DNA of 64,000 bases from Marinobacter salarius (lineage in GTDB: Bacteria > Pseudomonadota > Gammaproteobacteria > Pseudomonadales > Oleiphilaceae), in assembly GCA_000831005.1 (NCBI GenBank), contig CP007152.1, positions 4,552,533 through 4,616,532 of the forward strand, given 5' to 3'. A program made the position numbers and the translations under genes. Shown in pieces: positions 1-8,602 of this stretch. The notes beneath the pieces were generated by a model. That model worked only from the letters and a program-made list of their open reading frames with translations. It searched no databases and had not been told where the DNA came from. Every line of letters starts with the position of its first letter. Position 1 is the first letter of the stretch.

Positions 1-2359
1 AGGAAACCCCGTGCATCATGAATGTACTGGCGAGCGTAGCAAAAAGACCCTGGTCCTGAACTTCACCCTGAAAGACGCGGTAAACCTGGCCCAGACCATT
101 TCTGGAAATGCTGGTCGCGAGGCTTTCGGGCGACGAGATGTAGATCAGCCAACTGCCGTCCATGGTGCCATGGCTGGCGATGGTCTTCGTGGTTACATAG
201 CCGTTTTCATCCACCTCTTGAATTTCAAACCCGCTTGGGTAGGAATAGGTTTTCGAGGTCTGATCGGGAAAGTCGATGCTCGTCACTCGCTGCAGAGCAT
301 CGTAGGCGATAGTTCTGCCCTGAGCGCTGTTGGGGTAGCTCTCAAAGGTCATATTACCCACCGCGTCCCAGGCCTTGGTGACTTCGGTCATCGTATTGGA
401 GCTGGTGTCTTCACGCTTGATACCACGGTCGCGCCAGAAGCCGTCGAAGAAACGGGTTTCCTTGTAGTTTCCCCGGGTCAATACGGCCGACTGGTCATCG
501 TAGCTGATCAAAACATCTGCGTGTATGGGGAAGTCGATACCGGTCAGGCGGTTCAGGTCGTCCCAGGTGTAGGAGGTAATGTGTCCTTCACCATTTGTGG
601 ACGAGGCCAAGGTACCGTCCGCATTGACAATCCGCGTCTCGGAGATGGCTTCGGGCCGGTTGATAACCTGAGGTGCGCCCCGGTAATAATTTGAAAAGGT
701 AGTTACATGGTTGTTGGCATCGGTGATCGAGGCAATGTCGCCCTCAGGGGTGTACGTGTAGGCGGTCAAAACGCCCGACTTGTCTTCCGTCAGCATATTC
801 CCGGCCGAGTCGTAAGTTCTGTCGGTGACCCACTGGGTGACCGGCGCACCGTTGGGATAGTCAATCGTTTCCTGAGTCACCAGACCGAGGATCCAGTCGC
901 TGGCTGAATGGCTGTAGGTACGAGTGCGAGTCCGATCAGAAGTGGCGGTGGTATTGGTGGTTTCAACGATGGTTTGCGGCTTGGCGTACGCATCGAAATT
1001 GGAGTATTGGGTTTGTACGGAGGTGCCTTGTCGCCAATGGGTCACATTGGTCAGTAGGGGAACCTGCGTATCGTTATCAATTCTGGTCGTGTCCCGCCCG
1101 TGCCAGAAATTTTCATTGGATAGCAATGCGCTGCTGTACTGGTAGGCGTACTGTTCAAGCATCGTTCCTTGAAGGTCGTACACTTCCTCGTAACGCTTGG
1201 TACCAATTTCCCAGACATTGGCGCTGGTGGTGTAGCCGATGTGATAGAAAGTGCGCTGATGGTCCGGTGCCACCATGTGGGTTTCGTCATAACCATACTG
1301 CCCGTTGTAGGCCGGTGTGTAAGCGTAGGACCAAGTGCCCGGCGTTATGTCGCGGCCGCTGTTTTGCTTGCCAGTCACAACCGTTGTTGCCTTCTGGGCA
1401 CCGAAGTTGAAGTAAACATAGTCATAGTCGTAGTCGATGATGCCGCCAGAGGGGTAGGTCACGGTATCGATCGCGAGGCTGCCGGCATCACCGTTGGTGG
1501 TGATTGGGTAATAAGTGTAGTTCCAGCTCTCACCGTCTGGACGGGTCACTGTGGTTAGCTGCGCAAAGTCCGGCGTAGTGTTGTTGGTATAGGTGTGGCT
1601 ATAACTCCAAGTCTGTCCATTGGCGGTAATGGATGTCAGTCGAGTGTTGTCGCTTCCGGTATTCGCATAACTGTAATTGACCGAGCGCCCGTCACTGGTC
1701 GAAATCGACTCAATGTAGGTGATGCTGAACGCATTGGTGTTGTAGTCAATGGTCATCCAGTTGCCGTTGGCATCCTCGATGCGGGTCGCGTAGATCTTCA
1801 GGCCCTCAGAGTCGTTGGCCCGGTAATCCATGGTGTAGGTGGTGCCATCCGGCGATTTTACAATCACATCGTTGCTGCTATTGCAATTCGCACTCCACCA
1901 CTGCTTGGTAATTAGCTCAGGGCTGTGTTGATCCGCCAGTACCAGCAACTGGCGACTACCGTCGGCCAGCTCCAGAGAGGGGTTGTCGAGCACATCCACG
2001 GCAAACAGATTCTGATTACAAACCTTATCCGCGTTGCTTTCTGAGACGGCAATGCGGCCAAAATGCATGCTCCAGCCGTAGCCATAGGGGCTGTATGGCA
2101 AAAAGGCGTCTTGAGGGTTGTTGTAAATCCGGTTGATGCGGATATCGAAACCACCATTACCGGGCACGACGAGATCCGTATAGCTCAGTTGCAGTTGACC
2201 CGAGAAGGGATCGATCTCTTCTCCGAAATTCTGGTTGATAGTTTCCTTGAACGGGTTCAAACCCGGCTCTTCGTAGTAATCGCGGATGTTGGCCTGGGCG
2301 GTTGACGCAAGCGCGGTGCTTGCGATCAGGCAAGCCACAACTCGAATGCGGAATGACAT
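1..2359 (-). CDS. Secreted YD-repeat (RHS-type) protein, 5' part, runs off the window
   Basis: A single open frame reads from an ATG at 2359 to the first base of the window without a stop, about 786 codons, so the 3' part is missing. It starts with a signal peptide (hydrophobic core then AQA at about residues 20-23). The body is rich in Tyr-Asp and in the short blocks typical of RHS/YD proteins, such as TYTPEGDIASITD, YDSAGNM, YTWDDLNRLTGID and YDALQRVTSI. The start is supported by GGAGGTG seven bases upstream. YD-repeat proteins form a hollow beta shell that often encloses a C-terminal toxin; that part lies outside the window, so toxin function cannot be judged. No frameshift is seen in the visible part. 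Confidence 0.85.
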   Translation of the reverse strand, partial: MSFRIRVVACLIASTALASTAQANIRDYYEEPGLNPFKETINQNFGEEIDPFSGQLQLSYTDLVVPGNGGFDIRINRIYNNPQDAFLPYSPYGYGWSMHFGRIAVSESNADKVCNQNLFAVDVLDNPSLELADGSRQLLVLADQHSPELITKQWWSANCNSSNDVIVKSPDGTTYTMDYRANDSEGLKIYATRIEDANGNWMTIDYNTNAFSITYIESISTSDGRSVNYSYANTGSDNTRLTSITANGQTWSYSHTYTNNTTPDFAQLTTVTRPDGESWNYTYYPITTNGDAGSLAIDTVTYPSGGIIDYDYDYVYFNFGAQKATTVVTGKQNSGRDITPGTWSYAYTPAYNGQYGYDETHMVAPDHQRTFYHIGYTTSANVWEIGTKRYEEVYDLQGTMLEQYAYQYSSALLSNENFWHGRDTTRIDNDTQVPLLTNVTHWRQGTSVQTQYSNFDAYAKPQTIVETTNTTATSDRTRTRTYSHSASDWILGLVTQETIDYPNGAPVTQWVTDRTYDSAGNMLTEDKSGVLTAYTYTPEGDIASITDANNHVTTFSNYYRGAPQVINRPEAISETRIVNADGTLASSTNGEGHITSYTWDDLNRLTGIDFPIHADVLISYDDQSAVLTRGNYKETRFFDGFWRDRGIKREDTSSNTMTEVTKAWDAVGNMTFESYPNSAQGRTIAYDALQRVTSIDFPDQTSKTYSYPSGFEIQEVDENGYVTTKTIASHGTMDGSWLIYISSPESLATSISRNGLGQVYRVFQGEVQDQGLFATLASTFMMHGVS

Positions 2360-2421
2360 AAGTCACCTCCATGTGGTTTGGACGTTCGGGGCTAGGCATC
2401 ACTCACGATGCCAAGTGATAA

Positions 2422-2727
2422 TTAAGAGTTCGGGCCAGCAATCACTGAGCGAACCTTAATTTTTTTGGCTCCGTGCTTCTCCATGGTTTTATTGGCTTTG
2501 GGAGCTTTAAGTGATGCCGGCGCAAAAGATGGGGGTCGCTGTTGCGGAGATTTACCAAATGATGCGGCTTGTCTTGTCGCCGAAGCTGGATTTCTGTCCG
2601 AAGCACTTACCGTAAATGACAGGTTTTCAATCGCTGAAGCTCCGTCCGGTATTGCACGCGGTTTCTCTGCAAGCGCAACTGACGAAATCAGTGCGAAAAA
2701 CGTAAAACTGATAGCGGTAAATTTCAT
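2422..2727 (-). CDS. Small secreted protein of unknown function
   Basis: A 101-residue frame with an N-terminal signal peptide (hydrophobic stretch ending SSVALA at about residue 19) followed by a low-complexity, Ser/Ala/Pro/Lys-rich tail ending in a basic region. The chosen ATG has GGGAGTGG just upstream; a longer frame upstream of it lacks a signal peptide. It sits 62 bp upstream of the YD-repeat gene on the same strand, so the two are probably co-transcribed and this may be an accessory or carrier of the secreted YD protein. I do not recognise the family. Confidence 0.6.
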   Translation of the reverse strand: MKFTAISFTFFALISSVALAEKPRAIPDGASAIENLSFTVSASDRNPASATRQAASFGKSPQQRPPSFAPASLKAPKANKTMEKHGAKKIKVRSVIAGPNS

Positions 2728-2839
2728 GTATCCACTCCCTGTGTGCTGGTCAATTTCCGTACAATCCAAGCTAGTGATCCGATACCCTCGGGTTTCATGC
2801 AAGCGCGGAAAACATGAAGGCCAAAAAGGGAGGAATATC

Positions 2840-3507
2840 ATGGAGATTAATGCAGATTTCTCCAAACCGGTGGTTATGCATTCCGACCAGATTGAATGGC
2901 AGCCCTCGCCCATGAAAGGCGTGGAGCGGCGCATGCTGGACCGGATCGGGGAGGAAGTTGCCCGCGCCACGACCATCGTTCGTTATGCGCCGGGGAGTCA
3001 TTTCTCGGCACATACCCACACCGGTGGAGAAGAATTCATCGTACTCGATGGCGTGTTCCAGGACGAGCACGGTGACTTCCCAGCGGGCAGCTATGTGCGC
3101 AACCCCCCAACACGTCACATATTCCGGGCTCTGAAACGGGCTGCACGATATTTGTGAAACTGTGGCAGTTCGACCTGGCCGACCGGACCCAGTTGAGCAA
3201 GAATATGGAGGCCGGGCTGGGGGTCCCGGTGGGCGGCGTTGCCACCACAAAGCTGCATGAGGACGATCGTGAGATCGTGACCTACAGCCAGCTCGATGCG
3301 GGGGCGACACTGACCTCTGAGGCGCCCGGCGGAATCGAGCTGCTGGTGATCGAAGGTTCGGTCACCAGGGATGGCGAGATGCTGGCCAGGCATGACTGGC
3401 TGCGCCTCCCTGAAGGACACAGGTTGTCCGTGGCGGCCGGGGACGGCGGCGCCAAGATCTGGATGAAAACGGGGCACCTGCGATTTGCCGGGGCACCGAG
3501 GGTATAA
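2840..3507 (+). pseudogene. ChrR-like cupin protein, split by one frameshift
   Basis: Two cupin barrels in tandem, as in the C-terminal half of ChrR-type anti-sigma factors and related stand-alone cupins. The first part reads from ATG 2840 (ribosome site AGGGAGG) and contains the metal-binding cupin motif HTHTGGEEFIVLDG. The reading then shifts: a run of six C at 3103-3108 would need seven C for the protein to continue through NTSHIPGSETGCTIFVKLWQ into the second part, which ends at 3507. So one C is missing, either a real mutation or a homopolymer sequencing error. It is followed by a TetR gene on the same strand. Confidence 0.75.
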
Positions 3508-3551
3508 GGCCCGGCAATAGCGGGATTGCAAAGGCAAACAGGTGAATAACC

Positions 3552-4118
3552 ATGAACCGTGATACCAGAACAGCCCTGATGGACCTTGCCGAGCACACCG
3601 TTCGGTCACGGGGCTTTGACGGGTTCAGCTATGCGGATCTGGCTGAGGCCATCGGCATTCGAAAGGCCTCGATCCATTATCATTTCCCCACCAAGGCGAA
3701 GCTCTCCGAAGCCTTGATCGAGCGCTATCAGACCAGTCTGCAGCAGGGTCTGACCGAGATAGATGCAGCCCATGCCAGCGCCGGCGCGCGCCTCAAGGCA
3801 CTCATTGCCCTGTACCGCGGGGCCTTACATGATGGCCAGACCGTGTGTCTGTGTGTTGCCTTTTCGACCTGCCGCGAAAGCCTGTCCGACACCGTCATTG
3901 CCAGAGTCGGCGCCGTTCGCGCAATGGTTCTGCAGTGGATTACGGCAACGTTTGAACTGGGGCACAGGGATGGATCCGTCTCGGCCATCCTGGGTCCCGC
4001 CGATGAAGCGCAGGCGACCCTGGCGATGCTGGAAGGAGCCCACCTTGCCGCGCGCACCGAAGAAGACCTCGCCGTGTTTGATGCCGCAACGCGACTGCTG
4101 CGCGCCCGCTGCCAGTAA
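3552..4118 (+). CDS. TetR/AcrR family transcriptional regulator
   Basis: 188 residues. The N-terminal 50 residues form the TetR helix-turn-helix (GFDGFSYADLAEAIGI then KASIHYHFPTKAKL), and the rest is the helical ligand and dimer domain. It follows the cupin gene by 44 bp and precedes a dienelactone hydrolase and an aldo/keto reductase on the same strand, so it probably represses this neighbourhood in response to an electrophile or aldehyde; that is inference from position. Length is normal for the family. Confidence 0.88.
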   Translation: MNRDTRTALMDLAEHTVRSRGFDGFSYADLAEAIGIRKASIHYHFPTKAKLSEALIERYQTSLQQGLTEIDAAHASAGARLKALIALYRGALHDGQTVCLCVAFSTCRESLSDTVIARVGAVRAMVLQWITATFELGHRDGSVSAILGPADEAQATLAMLEGAHLAARTEEDLAVFDAATRLLRARCQ

Positions 4119-4262
4119 CGACGGGACAGGAATCGCGCTTTGAGCGAGCGATTAAATTCGTGTTCGCTCACGTGGCGACATTTCCTGTGAGCTTTGGTCG
4201 ATGTCTACCCGTACATAATCGCTACGCAAATTGACTCATAACGAGCGAAAAGGAGCAAACAG

Positions 4263-5114
4263 ATGATGAGCACCCTGAAAACAGCACTGGCAGCAGCCAC
4301 GCTGTCACTCACTGTTGCCAGTACGCAGGTACTGGCAGAAACGCAAACCAGAACCATTGAGTATCAAGTCGGCGACGAGACCTTTACCGGCTACATGGCC
4401 TGGGATGATGAATTCGGGCAAAAGCGCCCGGGGGTTCTGGTGGTCCATGAATGGTGGGGGCACAATGAATTCGCCCGGAATCAGGCGGAACGGCTTGCTT
4501 CCGCCGGCTATACAGCGTTTGCGCTGGATATGTATGGCTCTGGCAAACAAGCCGACCATCCCGATACTGCCCAGAAATTCATGCAGGAAGCCACCAGGGA
4601 CATGGACCAGGTTAAGGCACGCTTCATGAAGGCGATGGACATCCTGAAGAACCACGAAAGTGTTGATGGGTCCCGAATTGCAGCACAAGGTTACTGCTTT
4701 GGCGGTGCCGTTGTTCTCAACATGGCGCGCATGGGTGTCGATCTGGACGGCGTTGTCAGCTTCCACGGTGCGCTCGGCAGCCTCCTCCAGGCTGAACCCG
4801 GGTCCGTAAAAGCCAGGGTCCAGGTGTATACCGGCGGTGCCGACAAGCTGGTCCCCTCGGATCAGGTGGCGAGCCTGGTCAAAGAGATGCAGGATGCCGA
4901 AGTCGATCTGACACTGGTGAGCTTCCCCGGAGTGCTGCACTCATTCACCAACCCGGGCGCCGACAGGATCGCCGAAAAGTTTGGTATGCCGGTTGGTTAC
5001 GACGAAGAGGCTGCCGCCCGCTCCTGGAGGGCGCTATGCGTTTCTATAAGGCCATCTTCGCCGAGTAACACAAGCGCATGCAAAAAAAACCGAAACCGGC
5101 AGTATTTACAGTGA
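4263..5114 (+). CDS. Dienelactone hydrolase family protein, exported, frameshifted at its end
   Basis: Alpha/beta hydrolase of the DLH family with a signal peptide (about residues 1-25, ending VLA), so probably periplasmic. The triad is visible: nucleophile Cys145 in GYCFGG, Asp194 in GGADKL and His226 in VLHSFTN. The start has AAGGAG eight bases upstream. Near 5025 one G is lost; in the other frame the tail would read GAMRFYKAIFAE and stop at 5068, the usual family ending. The present frame adds an unrelated tail to 5114. Catalytic residues are before the shift, so the enzyme may still work. The substrate is unknown. Confidence 0.85.
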   Translation: MMSTLKTALAAATLSLTVASTQVLAETQTRTIEYQVGDETFTGYMAWDDEFGQKRPGVLVVHEWWGHNEFARNQAERLASAGYTAFALDMYGSGKQADHPDTAQKFMQEATRDMDQVKARFMKAMDILKNHESVDGSRIAAQGYCFGGAVVLNMARMGVDLDGVVSFHGALGSLLQAEPGSVKARVQVYTGGADKLVPSDQVASLVKEMQDAEVDLTLVSFPGVLHSFTNPGADRIAEKFGMPVGYDEEAAARSWRALCVSIRPSSPSNTSACKKNRNRQYLQ

Positions 5115-5153
5115 ATTCTGGAATACCAACCGAAATGCATGAGGAGGTGCAAC

Positions 5154-6238
5154 ATGGCAACTGAGAGTTTACCGCGGTTCAATGATGACAATCGTCCAGG
5201 CTACAAGTCGCTGGGCAACTCGGGTCTGTTCGTCTCCGAACTGTGCCTGGGCACCATGACCTTTGGCGGTGATGAGGACATCTGGGGGCTGATCGGCCAG
5301 TTGCAGCAGGAACAGGCCGACGAACTGGTGAAGATCGCCCTGGAAGCGGGGATTAACTTTATCGATACCGCCAACATCTATGGCTTCGGGGCCAGCGAGC
5401 GCATCGTCGGCCAGTCCCTGAAGAACCTCGCGTTCGCCGGGAAGATGTCGTGCTGGCCACCAAGGTGCTCGGCCCGATGGGCGAGGGCCCCAATGCCCGT
5501 GGCGCTTCCCGCGGCCACATCATGAATGAATGCAAGGCGAGCCTGGCGCGCCTGCAAACGGATTATATCGACCTGTACCAGATCCACGGTTTTGACCCGG
5601 CCACCCCGATCGAGGAAACCCTGGAGGCACTGAACACCCTGGTGCGACAGGGCCATGTGCGGTACGTGGGTCTGTCCAACTGGGCCGCCTGGCAGGTGAT
5701 GAAAGCCATCGGCATCAGCCAGGCCCGCAACCTGTGCCCGATCATATCCCTGCAGGCCCACTATACCCTCGTGGGTCGCGACCTGGAGCGGGATATTATT
5801 CCGATGCTGGAATCTGAGAACGTCGGTCTGATGGTGTGGAGCCCGCTGGCAGGCGGTTATCTGTCCGGTAAATACGAGGGGCCGGACGTGTCCGAGGAAA
5901 ACCGGCGTGCCAAGTTTGACTTTCCGCCTGTCGACCGTGAGCGGGGCAGCGACGTCATCAAGGTGATGCGGGAGATTGCCGGCGGAAAGCAGATCGACGG
6001 CGAGCCGGTTACCGTGGCCCAAATAGCCCTGGCGTGGCTGCTACACCAGAAGCCTGTATCCAGTATTATCGTTGGCGCCAAGCGGCCGGAGCAGCTGAAA
6101 GCCAATATCCAGGCAGCGCAGATCCGGTTGTCTGGCGAGGAACTTAATACGCTCGACGAGGTGAGCCGTATACCGGAGGAGTATCCGGGCTGGATGATGA
6201 AAATGATGGCCGGGTATAGGGACTCTACTGAGTCCTGA
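5154..6238 (+). pseudogene. Aldo/keto reductase, split by one frameshift
   Basis: NADPH-dependent oxidoreductase of the aldo/keto reductase superfamily. The first part starts at ATG 5154 after a strong GAGGAGGTG and contains LCLGTMTFGG and DTANIYG, with the catalytic Asp and Tyr. A single G is missing near 5427-5432; the second frame continues with ATKVLGPMG (catalytic Lys), YQIHGFDP (catalytic His), SNWAAWQ and SSIIVGAKRPEQL (cofactor site). Total about 361 residues, the normal length. It lies directly after the dienelactone hydrolase, likely one operon handling carbonyl compounds. The shift could be a sequencing error. Confidence 0.8.
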
Positions 6239-6251
6239 TTCTTCACATCGC

Positions 6252-6272
6252 GCTGCGCCCCGGCGGCGCAGC
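6252..6272. terminator. GC-rich hairpin between convergent genes
   Basis: An 8 bp perfect stem with a 5-base loop lies between the end of the aldo/keto reductase and the end of the convergent RND fragment. There is no T-run, so a role as an intrinsic terminator is only possible. Confidence 0.3.
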
Positions 6273-6326
6273 CGCTCAACTTGAGAAGTGGCCTATGCTG
6301 TCAACACGTAAACGTCCGTGACTACT

Positions 6327-6713
6327 TCAATCTTCTATCTGTAAGCGAAACCAGAGTGCATAAAGCGCCGGAACAAACAACAGCGTGATCAGAGTGCCGA
6401 CCGCCACGCCCCCTATAAGGACATAAGCCAGCGGCCCCCAGAACAGGTCAAAGGTCAGAGGTACAAACGCCAGAACGGCCGCCAGGGCAGTGAGCACCAC
6501 GGGGCGGGCGCGTTGGACTGCCGCCTCGACCACGGCTTCCCGGGCAACCATCCCTGCTTTGAAGTTGTCCTGCACCTGTTGGGTCAGAATCATGGTATTT
6601 CGCATCAGGATGCCGCCCAGGCCAATCAGTCCCAGCAACGCGGTAAAGCCAAAGGGTTGGTTAAACAGCAGCAAAGCCAGCACAGCGCCAATCAGCCCCA
6701 GTGGCGCGGTGGC
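6327..6713 (-). pseudogene. RND efflux pump, C-terminal fragment
   Basis: About 128 residues from the end of an inner-membrane RND transporter, with four membrane segments and the sequence ATAPLGLIGAVLALLL, then GFTALLGLIGLGGILMRN and the terminal RPVVLTALAAVLAFVPL, typical of the last membrane bundle. It ends normally at 6327. Its upstream end is joined near 6713 to the 5' end of an alkK gene, so over 85% of the pump is missing. It overlaps in family position with the RND segment at 57.9-59.5 kb, so it comes from a different pump. Confidence 0.8.
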
Positions 6714-6882
6714 CAGAACGCGACGCAAGTTGTCGCGACCGCCTCGAAACAGTTGCCCAGTCAGATCGACTGGGATTTCCATCCGTTCCTATCGACACAA
6801 TCTCAGCGTCTCCATGGTAGCGAGCAGCATGGTCGATCAAAGAATTCACGGTGAGTTCTACGTTCATCATTTTGCCAAGCAC
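6714..6882 (-). pseudogene. alkK: alkK 5' fragment, copy 1
   Basis: The first 56 codons of a medium-chain acyl-CoA synthetase. It starts with GTG at 6882 after AGGAGATAAAC, and the sequence MMNVELTVNSLIDHAARYHG is the N-terminus expected of AlkK, followed by ATVSRRSRQLA. It then switches to an RND gene. It follows the end of the alkJ locus by two bases, the translationally coupled order of alk operons. The same fragment, cut at the same point, is at 10497-10662. The next part of the gene is at about 62893-62279 and the last at 40538-39686. Confidence 0.8.
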
Positions 6883-7063
6883 GTTTATCTCCTCTCCATT
6901 TCTACTGCTCGTGGGACGGAATAGTTGGCGTCAGTAGTGTCCGCGGTGGGCGTGGGCGTCATAACCCGAGCCTGAACCGTGACATTTCCCAGGAGGATGT
7001 CGGCTGCATTTTCGGCAATCATCATGGTGGGTGCGTTGGTGTTACCGGCAACCAAACTGGGCA

Positions 7064-8575
7064 TTATCGAAGCATCGACGACTCTAAGCCTTCAATGCCT
7101 CTGACTTTCAACTCTGGATCAACGACTGACTCCGGATCCACGCCCATACGGCAGGTGCCAACGGGGTGGTAGATAGTCTCTGCATTTTCCCGGATGAAGT
7201 CCGCAATCTGATCGTCCGAGGACACAGAGTTTCCGGGCATGACTTCTCGCTTACTATGCAAAGCCATTGTCGGTGCCGCGAGTACTCGTCGCCCGAATTT
7301 AACGGCGGAAATCATTGTCTTGATGTCTTCGGGGTCACTCAGATAATTGGGCTGAATCAACGGATCGGCTAATGGATCAGGGCTTTTCAGTCCAATAAAA
7401 CCCCGGCTTTTGGGCAGCAGATCGCAAATGTGTAAGGTGTAGCCATACCCGGTCATCACTTTTCGCCCATGATCCTTCAAAAAAGTTGGCAAAAAATGGA
7501 ATTGCACATTCGGTCGTTCACACGAAGGGCTGGATTTAACAAAGCCTCCTGCCTCGGCTACATTACTGGTGAGAAACCCGCGTCGCGCAAAAATATAGGA
7601 AAAAAGTGCGCTCACTCCCCGAAGCAGGAAGCTGGGGGCAACACCAATAGGCAAACGTGAGTTCGCCGCGTGCATCAGCGTAATATCCAAATGATCGACC
7701 AGATTCTTGCCCACCTCAGGAAGGTGATGGACCAGAGGGATTCCGTGTTTCCGAAGCTCTTCGCGATCACCGATTCCGGAAAGCAAAAGTAGCTGTGGTG
7801 AATTAACCGCCCCGCCGGACAAAATGACTTCACCGCCATTATTGAGTCTGAGCTGGCGATATTCGCCCCCTTGGTTCAGTGTCACCCCAACCGCCCGCTG
7901 GCCATCCATTACCACCCGGGTTACCCGAGCGTCCGTTAGCACATCGAGGTTAGGCCGTTTCTCTGCGCCACGCAGAAACGCCTGCGCCGAACTCCAGCGC
8001 CGACCATTTTTTTGTGTCACCTGGTAGGGGCCCAGTCCCTCTTGCGTTTCGCCATTGAAATCCGTGTTCACCGGGACATCCACATGGGAAGCGGCGCGAA
8101 CAAAATCCCGACTTAACGGATTGACCGATCTCAGATCGCTTACGCTGAGTTCACCGCCCTTGCCGTGGTAAGCATCCGGTCCGAAACGTTCGTTATCTTC
8201 CAGTCGGCGAAACAATGTTAATGCGCGGTCCCATCCCCAAAGGTCGGTTCCGGCAGCCTGACCCCAGTGTTCATAATCGGCTTTGTGGCCCCGGATGTAG
8301 ACCATGGCGTTGATGGAGGAGGAGCCGCCAAGAGTTTTACCCCGGGGCCAGAACAGACGGCGCCCCTTGAGATGTTCCTGAGGCTCGGTTTCGAAGGCCC
8401 AGTTCACCTGCTTGCTATTGGCAAGAAGTGCAATACCCACAGGCATATGTATGAGCGGGCTCTTATCCTTTGGCCCTGCTTCAAGTAACGCTACTCGCTT
8501 CGAGGGATCGGCAGTCAGTCGGTTAGCCAATACACAGCCAGCCGACCCGGCGCCAACAATAATGTAATCGTACAT
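7064..8575 (-). CDS. alkJ: AlkJ-type alcohol dehydrogenase (GMC oxidoreductase), copy 1, frameshifted near its end
   Basis: FAD-dependent, membrane-associated dehydrogenase that oxidises medium-chain alkanols to aldehydes. Seen: FAD fold DYIIVGAGSAGCVLANRL at the N-terminus, GMC signature 1 GKTLGGSSSINAMVY at about residue 80, signature 2 SGGAVNSPQLLLLSGIG at about 255, and the active-site region YHPVGTCRMG near 475. One G is lost near 7088, so the frame stops at 7064. In the other frame the protein continues through IMPSLVAGNTNAPTMMIAENAADILLGNV and 31 further residues to a stop at 6885, just before the alkK GTG. Copy 2 has a different frameshift close by. alkH lies upstream on the same strand. 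Confidence 0.88.
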   Translation of the reverse strand: MYDYIIVGAGSAGCVLANRLTADPSKRVALLEAGPKDKSPLIHMPVGIALLANSKQVNWAFETEPQEHLKGRRLFWPRGKTLGGSSSINAMVYIRGHKADYEHWGQAAGTDLWGWDRALTLFRRLEDNERFGPDAYHGKGGELSVSDLRSVNPLSRDFVRAASHVDVPVNTDFNGETQEGLGPYQVTQKNGRRWSSAQAFLRGAEKRPNLDVLTDARVTRVVMDGQRAVGVTLNQGGEYRQLRLNNGGEVILSGGAVNSPQLLLLSGIGDREELRKHGIPLVHHLPEVGKNLVDHLDITLMHAANSRLPIGVAPSFLLRGVSALFSYIFARRGFLTSNVAEAGGFVKSSPSCERPNVQFHFLPTFLKDHGRKVMTGYGYTLHICDLLPKSRGFIGLKSPDPLADPLIQPNYLSDPEDIKTMISAVKFGRRVLAAPTMALHSKREVMPGNSVSSDDQIADFIRENAETIYHPVGTCRMGVDPESVVDPELKVRGIEGLESSMLR

Positions 8576-8602
8576 AGTGACTCTCTTGTTATTGGATTAT
8601 GC

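Noticed and set aside
11..2305. Several open frames on the plus strand
   Set aside because: They lie opposite the long YD-repeat gene, which has a signal peptide, ribosome site and unbroken frame on the minus strand.
4130..4175. Inverted repeat around GAGCGAGCG and TTCGCTC as a terminator after the TetR gene
   Set aside because: Pairing is weak and there is no T-run.
6327..6713. RND C-terminal fragment as the end of the pump at 57.9-59.5 kb
   Set aside because: Both contain the last membrane bundle start with different sequence, so they come from different pumps.
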